Part shown: positions 11,372 through 21,665 of the stretch, piece after piece
Layout of the letters: each line of letters opens with the position of its first letter
Position numbering within the stretch: the first letter of the stretch is position 1
Origin: Bactrocera neohumeralis
Lineage: Eukaryota; Arthropoda; Insecta; Diptera; Tephritidae
Direction: 5' to 3'
Assembly (NCBI RefSeq): GCF_024586455.1
Contig: NC_065921.1
Location: 45,840,574 to 45,904,573, forward strand
DNA: 64,000 nucleotides
Translations under genes and position numbers: made by a program
Notes under the pieces: generated by a model
Database searches by the model: none
What the model saw: the letters and a program-made list of their open reading frames with translations, nothing else
What the model was told of the DNA's origin: nothing

Positions 11372-12700
11372 AGGAGCATGCATCAGCTTCTTTGTAAAAT
11401 ATGGTCGGACGAAAGCATGCCCAACGATTGAAATTTAAGTGTGCTATGCCCAATCCATAAAAAAGGTGACCCCACAATCTGCGCCAACTACCGTGGGATT
11501 AACCTCCTCCACATCGCATATAAGGTTCTATTGAGCGTATTGTGTGAAAGATTAAAGCCCATCGTCAACAAACTGATTGGACCTTATCAGTGTGGCTTCA
11601 GACCTGGTAAATCAACAACCGACCAGATATTCACCATGCGCCAAATCTTGGAAAAGACCCGTAAAAGAAGAATCGACACACACCACCTCTTCGTCGATTT
11701 CAAAGCTGCTTTCGACAGCACAAAAAGAGCTGCCTTTATGCCGCGATGTCTGAATTTGGTATCCCCGCAAAACTAATACGGCTGTGTAAACTGACGTTGA
11801 GTAACACCAAAAGCTCCGTCAGGATTGGAAAGGACCTCTCCGAGCCGTTCGATACTAAACGAGGTTTCAGACAAGGCGACTCCCTATCGTGCGACTTCTT
11901 CAACCTGCTTCTGGAGAAAATAGTTCGAGCCGCAGGACTAAATAGAGAAGGTACCATCTTCTATAAGAGTGTACAGCTGTTGGCGTATGCCGATGATATT
12001 GATATCATCGGCCTCAACACCCTCGCCGTTAGTTCTGGTTTCTCCAGACTGGACAAGGAAGCAAAACAAATGGGTCTGGCAGTGAACGAGAGCAAAACGA
12101 AATATCTCCTGTCATCAAACAAACAGTCGTCGCACTCGCGACTTGGCTCTCACGTCACTGTTGACAGTCATAACTTTGAAGTTGTAGATAATTTCGTCTA
12201 TTCAGGAACCAGCATTAACACCACCAACAATGTCAGCCTGGAAATCCAACGCAGGATTGCTCTTGCCAACAGGTGCTACTTCGGACTGAGTAGGCAATTG
12301 AAAAGTAAAGTCCTCTCTCGACGAACAAAAGCCAAACTCTATAAGTCGCTCATAATTCCCGTCCTGCTGTATGGTGCAGAGGCTTGGGCGATGACAGCAA
12401 CCGATGAGTCGACGTAACGAGTTTTTGTGAGAAAAATTCTGCGAAAGATTTATGGTCCTTTGCGCAATGGTCACGGCGGATATCGCATTCGATGGAACGA
12501 TGAGCTGTACGAGATATGCGACGACATTGACATAGTTCAGCGAATTAAAAGACAGCGGCTACGCTGGCTAGGTCATGTTGTCCGGATGGATGAAAACACT
12601 CCAGCTCTAAAAGTATTCGACGCAGTGCCGGCCGGGGGAAGCAGAGGAAGGGAAGACCTCCACTCCGTTGGAAGGACCAAGTGGAGAAGGACCTGACTTC
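11372..12700 (+). pseudogene. RTE reverse transcriptase region
   Basis: Contains LCPIHKKGDPTICANYRGIN, GPYQCGFRPGKSTTDQI, a DFKAAFDS box and the catalytic LLAYADDIDIIGL (about 11977-12015). The breaks are a TGA at 11429-11431 (a Trp codon in copy 2), a one-base frame change near 11730-11745, and a TAA at 12415-12417 (a Leu codon in copy 2). The 3' part (RKILRKIYGPLRNG and RQRLRWLGHVVRMD) is the typical RTE C-terminal segment. Nearly the whole RT is present, so disabling events are few. Confidence 0.8.
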
Positions 12701-12810
12701 GCTTTGAATATCGAATTGGCGACACGTAGCGAAAAGAAGAAACGACTGGCGCGCTGTTAACTCGGCTATAATCGCGTAAGCGGTGTCTACGCCAATTAAG
12801 AAGAAGAAGA

Positions 12811-12916
12811 AGATTAAGCTTGTAATATTTGATGTGATAAAATAGAGTTTTAGTTTTTGGAGTGACACCGAAACAGCGTGTTTCATTCAAGAATAAACAT
12901 TTTAAAATTCTTAATA
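12811..12916 (+). repeat. 106-bp direct repeat, right of RTE copy 1
   Basis: Partner of 9681-9786. Both begin AGATTAAGC and end AAAATTCTTAATA; beyond that point the two flanks diverge completely. Confidence 0.7.
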
Positions 12917-13336
12917 CATATATATTTTTTAAATAACTTGATTTTTTTGCTTCAAAGTGAAAAAAAAGTGTGCAAGTGCTAAAAATAAAACAAAAAAAAA
13001 ACTAAACAAATTTTTACAAAAATTAAAAAAAAAAATTTAAAAAGTGTATAAAAACTAAACATTTTGAGAGAAGGGAAATAAAAAAAATAGCTCAAAACTT
13101 TGTGGGAAGTTATAGATGTTTTTAAATTGATAACTTTTATAAAACTTATAAATTCCCTAGTATGTGTGGTTGATAGTGACCTCCAGCAAGGTGATACCTG
13201 GGCAAAGCAACGGGATCCACAAGACAGCATATTGATCACGTCTCGTCAAGGACATTTAAAACACAAGGGCAAGCAAGGTGATACCTGGGCAAAGCAACGG
13301 GATCCACAAGGCAGCATAACGATCACGTGAAGTAAT
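12917..13336 (+). other. Leader of the plus-strand gypsy element
   Basis: Sequence downstream of the LTR end, A-rich and without an ORF of note, ending in two tandem copies of a GC-richer unit. It is cut by the BEL/Pao element at 13337 and probably resumes at 18398, about 50 bp before a gag start codon. Continuity across the insertion is inferred from position and strand. Confidence 0.5.
13185..13328 (+). repeat. Two 57-bp direct repeats (period 87)
   Basis: 13185-13241 and 13272-13328 share AGCAAGGTGATACCTGGGCA, AGCAACGGGATCCACAAG and a GATCACGT end, with only three or so differences. They lie in the gypsy leader, where tandem units often contain packaging or promoter signals; that role is only a guess. 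Confidence 0.7.
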
Positions 13337-13392
13337 ATGTGTGGGGTTTAGATGTATTATATTAAGAGGGGGGTCAGGTGCTCATTTAGCCA
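13337..13392 (-). repeat. 3' LTR remnant of BEL/Pao copy 2
   Basis: Reads TGGCTAAATGAGCACCTGAC from 13392 leftwards and stays nearly identical to the 5' LTR (18397 leftwards) for about 55 bp, to the CACACATA motif, then stops matching. Confidence 0.7.
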
Positions 13393-13408
13393 TCCCGGCC
13401 CCCCTAAA
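13393..13408 (-). promoter_or_regulatory. Polypurine tract of BEL/Pao copy 2
   Basis: TTTAGGGGGGCCGGGA (minus) abuts the LTR start and follows the ORF3 stop (13418-13416) within about 8 bases. Copy 1 has the same arrangement at 6483-6497. Confidence 0.65.
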
Positions 13409-13415
13409 CGACTGT

Positions 13416-13620
13416 TTAGCCTAGAAGGCGCTGCAGCTGTTGCAGCGTTGCCACAACGCTGCTCAGACCCGTGGATCGACGAGGTGGTGGTCCAGTCTGT
13501 CGACGCCGCAACGAGGTTCCACTCCGCACAGTGGCAGCGCTCCATACATTTCTTGGAAAAAAATAGAAGGAGTGGAACCTCGACAATGAAACTTTGCAGG
13601 AACACTTCCCTGGACTAAAT
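13416..13620 (-). pseudogene. BEL/Pao 3' ORF, C-terminal part (copy 2)
   Basis: In the frame ending with TAA at 13418-13416 the sequence reads RRSTGLSSVVATLQQLQRLL followed by Gly and stop. This corresponds to RRSTGLSAVLSTLQQLQRLL in copy 1. Upstream the frame stays Arg/Pro-rich (RRRQTGPPPRR) for a short distance and then loses similarity near 13,550-13,620. It is separated from its zinc-knuckle part (14443-14961) by about 820 bp of unrelated sequence. Confidence 0.7.
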
Positions 13621-14442
13621 TAAGAAATTTTGAAAAAATCTTGGAAAACCGCCAACTGCCACACCCACCTCCCATATAACTGCAATTGCCAAAATTTTTA
13701 TTTTTGGACCTAGGGACACTTTTTAATTGAGTTCTCCTGATGGAAAAAAATTAAACTTAAACGCAAAGTGACGTTATTTATACCTTTACCTTGATAAAAA
13801 TCCAATATAATATGCAATATTTTAATTGAATATGTATCAGGCGAAAAATTGTGTTAGTTTTTATTTGTAATATTATGCAAGCACCATATCTTTAACAATG
13901 GTATCTAGTTCAAAGGAAATTTTGTTCGAAGTTATAAGAAGTCTGTTGAAGACATCAGTATTTGGTGAAATTAAAATCGATGTTACTAAAAGGGACGGTA
14001 ATTGGCGGTTGTTTTTAATTGAAAGTACAGACTCGGAACTTTCATATTTTTATAGTAAGAGGGCTAGGCAAGGCAAAGCACATAAAGTTTTTTTCCATCA
14101 AAAAATGAAAAGTTGATATTTTTTAGTATGATTTTTGAAAAATTATAGAAATTAGCTTACTTCGCCATTGTCAATAATTTTTTTTTTTATAAACAAGTAG
14201 GTGCTTTATTTTCACTAAAAAATAAAAGAAAAGCCAAGCTATAAACTTACACACAAAAAAAATTCTTTATTTGGACAATAATTTCAATCTGATTTTATTG
14301 AATAACTTTCCGTCGACTTCTGTTAGTTTTTTTAACTATAAAATTTCACTTTTTATAAAAAACCTTGTTGAATTTTTCTTATCCAAATATTTCTTTACAA
14401 AACAAAATCATTAAAGTTTTGAAATTGGAAAGTGGAGAAATC
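13621..14442. other. Unidentified insertion within the BEL/Pao 3' ORF
   Basis: AT-rich sequence separating the two parts of the 3' ORF. A 72-codon open frame on the plus strand (13898-14116) has no recognisable domain. I see no terminal repeats that would identify the element. Confidence 0.4.
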
Positions 14443-14961
14443 CTATTTTTTTCGCCGAAATGCCACTGGGCTCCGCTGGTGTATGACATTATCGGCGGGT
14501 GGAAGTCGGGATACGCGGCCGCGATGGTTGGGTGGCCGGTGCGCTTCGCGTAACGAGCTGCAATGTAGCAGCGTATGATGCGGCCGGTGACACATTTGGT
14601 ACAGCCCCCGTGACTCACACTCTGAGGTAGCATGAGTGTGCGACAGGCAGTTGAGGCAATGCCCGTGGGCCTGAGCAACTTGCTGCCGTTACAAAGGCCG
14701 CATACCCCTAAAGATTCCACAATGGTGGAGACGATGAGGACGTCGACAGATGGGGCACCTTATCCGACGGGTCTCCGAAGTCATCTATGGTGGTCGGGTG
14801 CCTCCACGAGGTGCCGGGGTAAGAACCGCTGCCGGCGCGGTTGCCGGTACAGGTGACGGCGTTGTTGCAGCCACAGTTCGGGGCGCTGGTGTAGGCCCAG
14901 TGCGTGGCGCATTGGTATCCCGAGCATTTGGCGTGGTTGCGACTGGTGTATCCACATCCAT
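14443..14961 (-). pseudogene. BEL/Pao 3' ORF: Pro-rich and zinc-knuckle part (copy 2)
   Basis: ATG at 14961-14959 opens MDVDTPVATTPNARDTNAPR, a Pro/Ala/Thr-rich N-terminus of about 58 residues, then a TAG. The same frame continues with knuckle 1 (CPICRRPHRLHHC), a TAA in place of one codon (before RQQVAQAHGH), knuckle 2 (CLNCLSHTHATSEC) and knuckle 3 (CHRPHHTLLHC, with its first Cys changed to Tyr in GLYQMC). It ends in a stop at 14443 where the unrelated insertion begins. Only two internal stops break about 170 codons. It lies downstream of pol, not in gag position. Resemblance to BEL/Pao Gag knuckles suggests origin by duplication of the nucleocapsid module (inference). Confidence 0.7.
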
Positions 14962-14967
14962 GGTGAT

Positions 14968-14983
14968 CTGTGTAGAGAAGATT
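14968..14983 (-). promoter_or_regulatory. Candidate 3' splice site before the 3' ORF
   Basis: On the minus strand a pyrimidine-rich stretch (TCTTCTCTACACAG) ends 6 bases before the ATG at 14961. It would fit expression of the ORF from a spliced subgenomic RNA. No donor has been located. Confidence 0.35.
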
Positions 14984-15082
14984 GTTAATTATACATATCT
15001 GTCCGATAAATTGATATGGGCAATCGTGCCACGATATGTGGCATGAATGGGTCGTCGTATTGATCGACCATTATTTGTTAGT

Positions 15083-16177
15083 TTTTTATACTCTCGCAAC
15101 AATGTTGCTAAGGAGAGTATTATAGTTTTGTTCACATAACGGTTGTTTGTAAGTCCTAAAACTAAAAGAGTCAGATATAGGGTTATATATACCAAAGTGA
15201 TCAGGGTGACGAGTAGAGTCGAAATCCGGATGTCTGTCTGTCTCCTCCGTCTGTCCGTCCGTCCGTCTGTCCATCCGTCCGTCCGTCCGTCAAGCTGTAA
15301 CTTGAGTAAAATTGAGATATCATGATGAAACTTGGTACACGTATTCCTTGGCTCCATAAGAAAGTTAAGTTCGAAGATGGGCAAAATCGGCCCACTGCCA
15401 CGCCCACAAAATGGCGGAAACCGAAAACCTATAAAGTGTCATAACTAAGCCATAAATAAAGATATAAAAGTGAAATTTGGCACAGAGGATTGCATTAGGG
15501 AGGGGCATATTTGGACGCAGTTTTTTTGGAAAAGTGGGCGTGGCCCCGCCCCCTACTAAGTTTTTTGTACATATCTCGGAAACTACTACAGCTATGTCAA
15601 CCAAACTCTACAGAGTCGTTTTCTTCAGGCATTTCCATGTACAATTCAAAAATGGAAGAAATCGGATAATAACCACGCCCACCTCCCATACAAAGGTTAT
15701 GTTGAAAGTCACTAAAAGTCCGTTAACCGACTAACAAAAAACGTCAGAAACACTAAATTTTACGGAAGAAATGGCAGAAGAAAGCTGCACCCAGGCTTTT
15801 TCTAAAAATTGAAAATGGGCGTGGCGTCGCCCACTTATGGACCAAAAACCATATCTCAGGAACTACTCAACCGATTTCAATGAAATTCGGCACATAATAT
15901 TTTCTTAACACCCTGATGACACGGACGAAATATGGGTGAAATCGGTTCACAACAACGCCTTCTTCCAATATAACGCTATTTCGAATTCCATCTGATGCCT
16001 TCTCTGTATAATATATGTATACATTAGGTACCAATGATGATAGCGGAATAAAACTTTACAAAAATACGGTATTTGGAAAATATATAAATGACGTATAATG
16101 AAATCTCGATTATCACTTTATCATGCGAGAGTATAAAATGTTCGGTGAGACCCGAACTTAGCCCTTCCTTACTTGTT
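15083..16177 (-). repeat. DINE-like repeat family A, copy inside BEL/Pao copy 2
   Basis: Full-length family A copy (about 1.1 kb). Read on the minus strand it starts AACAAGTAAGGAAGGGCTAA at 16177 and ends GAGAGTATAAAAA at 15083. It shares CGAACATTTTATACTCTCGC near one end, an inverted TTTTATACTCTCGCA near the other, and an internal (GTCY)n tract at about 15236-15290. It splits the BEL/Pao element between the pol stop and the 3' ORF. Confidence 0.8.
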
Positions 16178-16244
16178 TTCTTTGTTATTTTTGACGGTCG
16201 ATATTGGCGTATTTCTCGTATTATTGTTAAATTTAGTGATTTTA

Positions 16245-18178
16245 TTATATCGCGAAATTATCGGTTTGGTTTTTTCGGTTTTCGGATTCGCGGTCGTCGG
16301 TGGTTGGTAAAAAGCACAGCTTCACGAGTGGCCTGGTTAGTGTTCCGTTTTGCGTACGGAGATCCACGACCCGTATGTGACCGTCGGAGCCATATTGTAG
16401 CTTTTCTATGCGGCCAAGCCGCCACTCGGTAGGGGGTAGACAATCATCGTGAATGAGGACACAGTCTCCAAGTTTAGGCGCTTGTTCAGGAGTCTTCCAG
16501 CGGTATCTTTTGTGGATATCCTTTATGTATTCGTCCTTCCATTGGCGGCTGAAATCATGATGGAGAATCTTAATTCGTTCACATCGATTTAATAGGGATA
16601 GCGACTCCACGCCTGGCTCAGGAATGGCCAGGATGGGTGCTCCCTTTAGAAAATGCCCTGGAGTTAAGGCGGTGAAATCTGAGGGGTCTTGCGATAATAC
16701 GGTGAGTGGCCGTGAATTGAGAACGGCTTCAATTCGATTTAATAACGTCGTGAACTCTTCGCAATTGAATTCATAATTTCCAGCTACCCGTTTGAAATGG
16801 GATTTGAAGCTTTTTACAGCTGATTCCCATAAACCGCCCATATGAGGAGCGCTTGGGGTTATGAATTGCCAATTGATACCTTTAGGGGCGTACTTTTGTA
16901 CGATGTCGGGTGACACTTGTTTTAAAAAATTCACAAATTGCTTTTCTGTGGCTCGTTGAGCTCCAATAAAGGTTTTGCCATTATCGCTCATGATTTTCGA
17001 AGGGTAGCCACGTCAAGCGACGAAGCGAGCAAATGCCGCGAGAAAAGCCTCCGTCGTCAGATTACTACATAGCTCAAGATGAGCTGCCTTTGTCGTGAAA
17101 CATACAAAGACAGCCACATAGCCTTTCATGATAGTGGGAGATCTTAACATGGACGCCTTTACCTGGAAAAGCCCAGCAAAATCAACACCTCTTGTGGTGA
17201 AAGGCAGAGCGAAATTGCAGCGTTCAGGTGGAAGTGCTGCCATAATCTGCATTCGCATTTTCTGTTTGTGCATAGTGCAAGTCTTGCACGTGAAGATGCA
17301 CTTCTTGATTTGGGGCTTAAGACGGGGGATATAATACTGCTGACGTACCATATGTTGCATGAGGCGATGTTCGGCGTGTAGCATTAAGATGTGGATGTAA
17401 TGGAGGAATAATGTGGCGAATGGTGACCTCTCTGGAATTATTATGGGGTGGCGTTCATTGTATGTTAGGCTCGAATTAGCGAGCCGACCATTGGCACGAA
17501 GCAGACCTTTCGTGTCCAGAAATGGGTTTAGAGCTAAGAGTGAGCTCTTTTTATCAATCGGCTTCGATTCTCTTGGTAGTGATATATCGCGGCCGAAATA
17601 GCGCGCTTATGTATATGCAATTACTGCGACCTTTGCCTTTTGTAACTCTAGGTGCGTCACTTTGTTGCATGGGAAATTATGTTATCCTTTTACTTTGCTT
17701 TTGAGTTGCTCGATAAATTTGAACATATAAGCAACTACTCTGAGAGCTTTTGGAAACGATGAAAATCGTTCAAGAATGTCGGCATCATCCAATAATGTGT
17801 GAAAGGTGGCGATTTTTCGACCTTCTGGTGCGATAATGTTGCGCATGGGGATTGTGGCCAAGAATCAGGAGATTCTATCAACCATCGGGGGCCATTTCAC
17901 CAGAGGGTGGCGGTGGCAAGGTGCAGTGGCTTGCACCCTCTTGTACCTAGATCGGCAGGATTCTCAGCACTGGCTACGTGACGGCAAGTGGCTGAGCCCA
18001 CTAGGTCAAGTATTTGAGACGTTCGGTTAGAAATATACGTCTTCCATGCATGTGGTGGTTTTTCCAACCAGGCTAGTACAATTTCGAAATCGGACCAAAT
18101 ATACAGTATGCATTTTGTCATATTTAAATGCATTTGCGCCATCCGGCTCGAAGGACCATAGAAACTTTACGATCAAAA
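16245..18178 (-). pseudogene. BEL/Pao pol: RNase H to integrase C-terminus (copy 2)
   Basis: Minus strand. An RNase H/A17-type region (SDFEIVLAWLEKPPHAWK and NPADLGTRGCKPLHLA, about 18090-17915) is followed by a stretch with several stops (17900-17390). Then comes a long frame with the integrase zinc-binding site (HAEHRLMQHMVRQQYY and CKTC) and the first catalytic Asp (RGVDFAG). A single TGA at about 17019 follows, then SDNGKTFIG (second Asp), PHMGGLWESAVKSFK (catalytic Glu) and the C-terminal DUF5641-like domain (LPPTEWRLGRIEKLQY). The integrase half (17384-16245) is interrupted by that one stop only. The RT and protease upstream are absent. Confidence 0.85.
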
Positions 18179-18189
18179 CCATATGCTAG

Positions 18190-18397
18190 TGGGTATCAAA
18201 CCCGCGAACTCACTCGCGGATCGTAATCAAAAGAGGCCGGGCGCCCTCCGCCCGTCCCTTTTGTTGATTGTGTTTGGTGTCCTCGAGTGTGGTGTAAAAG
18301 GTGTGGTGTAGATGATGAGATGATGTGTTGAGTATGGTGTGTATGTGTGGGGTGTAGATGTATTATATTAAGAGGGGGTCAGGTGCTCATTTAGCCA
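18190..18397 (-). repeat. 5' LTR of BEL/Pao copy 2 (partial)
   Basis: Reads TGGCTAAATGAGCACC from 18397, then a CA-rich stretch with ACACC repeats, AACAAAAGGGACGGGCGG and GATCCGCGAGTGAG. The first 55 bases match the 3' LTR remnant and the overall order resembles the copy 1 LTR. The inner border near 18185 is a guess. Confidence 0.55.
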
Positions 18398-18447
18398 ACA
18401 TTTTAAGAATTAGTACTTACATTAATACTTACTAATTAGAAATCGAT

Positions 18448-19437
18448 ATGGATACCTTGCAATTAAGCAGATTTAATCTGGTGTTAACGTGTATAAAAAA
18501 CAAAGAAAATTTTGATGGCAACGCTCCAAAGCAATTGCCAGATTTTATAGAACAAGTCGAAAATATTATACCGTCAATAACATAATTTGATACAAATAAC
18601 AGAAATGTGATATTTGGTTATATATAAAATAAATGTGTAGGTAGGACTAGGGAGCTATACATAGACATGCAAGTGTAACTACATGGTCTATTTTAAAATC
18701 AATTCCTAAAGCTAATTTTGGCGAGAAATATTCTAGTAACGATTTAATTAATAATTTGAAAACTTGTATATTAAAGAGTACAATCGAAAACTATTACTAT
18801 TAAAATAAACAAAATTGCAAAAAAGATCCGTAACAGAAATTTAACACATGGCGATAACACGTATTCAACAGAAGAAGTAAATATAATTGCGCTTAAAACA
18901 TTTAGAGATCATTTTCCAGAACCAACCTGCATTATAATTTTTTCGAGAAATCTTATCACTTTAGAAGATGCTTTCAAAATTATAATAGATACAAGACACC
19001 AACATTATACACAGTTTGGGCCAACAGAGTAAAACTATTTTAACACAAATAGTAGAGTTAAATTCAGCAACGACTATAACAATGTAAACACTCAAATTAG
19101 CCAATTCCTAAATGATTCGAACAGTAATAGATACAGACGACAATTCAATTAGACCTTATTCTACCAGTGTCGAAAATTTTCATAACCTACCATATCAAAA
19201 CCAACAATTTTTCAATAACCCTAAACATAATACCATAAGTAGCTCTAGATTAACAAATCAAACCAGGCGATCAAACAATTCACAATTTTCACAAAAAAAA
19301 CGGCAACAATTTAATTATACTACAAATTGTCATGAAATGTTCAGCCAGTGCCGTCAGCATTATGGGAAAATTATAACTCGCATAATAATAAAAACGAACA
19401 TATTGAACCAATGGAAATTGGGAACTCCAGTTTAAAT
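18448..19437 (+). pseudogene. gag remnant of the plus-strand gypsy element
   Basis: ATG at 18448 gives MDTLQLSRFNLVLTCIKN followed by stops. Recognisable pieces recur in changing frames: GNAPKQLPDFIEQVENIIPS, then TYSTEEVNIIALKTFRDHFP and EDAFKIIIDTRHQHYTQFG, a pattern of gypsy-group capsid proteins. The C-terminal part is Asn/Gln-rich. At least six stops are present, so the gene is dead. It follows the leader of the same element and precedes pol. Confidence 0.6.
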
Positions 19438-19530
19438 TTTCCCATTTTCGCCGAACACAGCCTTATATAATAGTAAGAAAACTTTGTTGAAATATTTAGT
19501 TGTGAAGTTGACACTCATAATATCGCAGCA

Positions 19531-21610
19531 ATGATTCGTACCGATCATTTGCAAACTTTCGAAAAAAAAAAGTTATTTCGAATTGTCAATAAACATAAAA
19601 ATGTTTTTTGTAAAAAAGATGACAACTTATCTTTCACAAATGAAATTAAACACAGAATAATAACTAAAAATGATATGCCAATATACTCTAGGTCATATGG
19701 ATATCCAATGGTTCATAAGGCAGAAGTTGATAAGCAAATTGAAAGCATGTTAAAACAAGAGATCATTAGGCATTCAAACAGTCCATACAATAAATCTATT
19801 TGGGTCGTCCCTAAAAAATTAGATGCGTCTAAGCAACAAAATTGGCAAATATTCATCGACTATCGTAAACTGAATGATGTTACTATTGAAGATCGATTTC
19901 CAATACCAAATATAGATGATATTTTCGATAAATTAGGAAAATGCAATTATTTTACGACACTTGATTTAGTTAAGGGATTTCATCAGGTGGAAATGCATCC
20001 TGATGACATTGAAAAAACTGCATTTTCTACAGCTACCGGTCACTACGAGTTTTTACGAATGCCCTTTGGACTTCGAAATGCACCAGCTGCCTTTCAAAGG
20101 ATGATAAATAGCGTACTAAGGGGATACCTTGCGACGAATTGCTTGGTTTACTTGGATGATGTTTTTGTTTTTGTTTTGTGTTGATGTTAATCAAAATTTA
20201 CCCCATTTTAATCCACCCAGATTTCACAAAAACTTTTACTCTTGTGACAGATGCGAGTAATGTTGCTCTAGGAGCAGCTCTCATGCAGACTAGCAAGGTA
20301 ATTTTATTTGCGAGTCGAACTTTGAGTGGACATGAGAAGCATTATGGCACTATAGAGAAAGAGTTGTTAGACATAGTGTGGACCACTAAATATTTTTATA
20401 CATTAAAGGTAAAGAAAATGTAATTGATGATGACCTGAGTAGACTAGGTTATAATAATGATAACAAATTAGACAACGAAATAATAATACATTTACATAAA
20501 CTGTTTAACGAAGATGTTAATACAGTGCACAGCGCTGAAAGTGACGATACGGATTTCATTAAAATAACAGAGCGTTTTTGCCCAAGTAAAGATTTATTTC
20601 GCGAATTTCTATTAAATTACATTAAGTATTTTGCAATAAACAAGCAACTTAAGATACTAAAATCCAATTATTTTATAAAAGACCTAGTAGATAGAGAGCT
20701 GTTGTTACAATTAATAAAAACAACTCATCTAAAGAATCCCCACAGAGGTATTTCTGAAGTTTTTGAAGAAATGAAAAATTATTACTTTTATCCAAAATTG
20801 CAAAAGGAGATACAAAAGTATATAAATAATTGCGATATTTGTAGGCTAGCGATATACGAAAGAAGCCTAGTGAAGCATAAATTTAATATAACACCAACCG
20901 CAGAGAAACATAATGACATCGTTTACACAGATACATATATGGTATCCACAACGTGGAGCCATGTACTTGACGAGTATTGATAAACTCACAAAATACGCAG
21001 AATTTGGGTTTCAGTGCTTAAAGCGTTTAAGGAAAGGATACAATAGTTAGGTAAACCAAATAATATAATATTTGGTAATGAATATACATTGTTGTCATAA
21101 GGGATTTTTTAAAAGAACAAGGGATAAATTTACATACAACCACAACTTATTTAAAAACTGGGAATGCGGATGTAGAGAGACTGCACGGTACGCTAAATTA
21201 ACACATACGTTTATTCAGCGCAGATCAAACTAATACAGATGAACTTCAAGATAAAGTGTTAGAAGCAATAGTCTCTTATAACAATACGATCCACTCAACA
21301 ACTAAAATTCGGCCAACTGACTTTCAAATAGCCTAGTCTCTCAGGAAGAAATACTAAAATTTTCACAAATATTGCATAACAAAAAAACAGGAAAAATAAA
21401 TAAAATAAATACCACAACAAATAGGGTAACTGAAGGTAACATTATAAATGATATTGTGAACAGTAATAGATGAAGCAAGTCAAAACCAAAATATAAAAAA
21501 ATTACAGATTACAAGAAAGAAGAAAATTATTTAATATCGAAAGAAGAAAAGTTTAAACAAATATATAAAACTCAAGTTAAGCGCAAAAATAAATTTCAAA
21601 TATCTTAATA
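19531..21610 (+). pseudogene. pol remnant of the plus-strand gypsy element
   Basis: The RT is well preserved from about 19,580 to 20,170: PYNKSIWVVPKK, FIDYRKLNDVTIEDRFPIPN, DLVKGFHQVEMHPDD, MPFGLRNAPAAFQRM and the catalytic VYLDDVFVF. The frame then stops. The RNase H (TLVTDASNVALGAALMQ and ASRTLSGHEKHYGTIEKEL, 20205-20410) follows almost at once, so the thumb/connection segment has been deleted. The integrase zinc-binding motif (HLKNPHRG with CDIC, about 20728-20840) and a late catalytic segment (NADVERLHGTL, about 21164-21196) remain, separated by further breaks. No protease or env is seen. Confidence 0.8.
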
Positions 21611-21665
21611 ATAAGTTGAATATTTAATCATTTAGCAGGGACTGCTTTATCTGGTGGTGGAGGAG
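21611..21665 (+). promoter_or_regulatory. 3' region with polypurine tract of the plus-strand gypsy element
   Basis: The purine-rich GGTGGTGGAGGAG at about 21653-21665 directly precedes the LTR start TGATATATA at 21666. Confidence 0.55.

Larger units (their letters stand above)
9787..12810 (+). mobile_element. RTE-type non-LTR retrotransposon, copy 1 (broken)
   Basis: A contiguous element with a 5' region, an apurinic-type endonuclease, a linker, a reverse transcriptase and a 3' end with an (AAG)n tail (12798-12810). It is bounded by the 106-bp repeats. Compared with copy 2 (25.8-27.4 kb), the segment between endonuclease and RT that encodes the DYEEVRIAIARLKN region is missing here (junction near 11370), so the copy has an internal deletion as well as stops and frameshifts. 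It sits just downstream of the gypsy 5' LTR. Confidence 0.8.
13337..18397 (-). mobile_element. BEL/Pao retrotransposon, copy 2 (degenerate, internally deleted)
   Basis: Right boundary is an LTR start (TGGCTAAATGAGC read from 18397 leftwards). At the left the same LTR start occurs at 13392, preceded by a polypurine tract, but only about 55 bp of that 3' LTR survives. In element order the interior holds a truncated 5' LTR, the RNase H to integrase part of pol (18178-16245), a DINE-like insertion (16177-15083), a 3' zinc-knuckle ORF (14961 to 13416, itself interrupted), the polypurine tract and the 3' LTR remnant. Gag, protease and RT proper are missing. It is inserted in the leader of the plus-strand gypsy element. 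Confidence 0.75.

Noticed and set aside
15477..15734. 85-codon open frame kept in four family A copies (also 24430-24687, 33801-34058, 41195-41452)
   Set aside because: It begins at TTG, copies are recent enough to be open by chance, most differences between copies change the amino acid, and an antisense frame is open as well.
18180..18245. tRNA-like stretch with GGGTTTGATACCC
   Set aside because: Only a T-arm-like piece is present; no cloverleaf or acceptor stem can be formed. It lies within or next to the BEL/Pao LTR.
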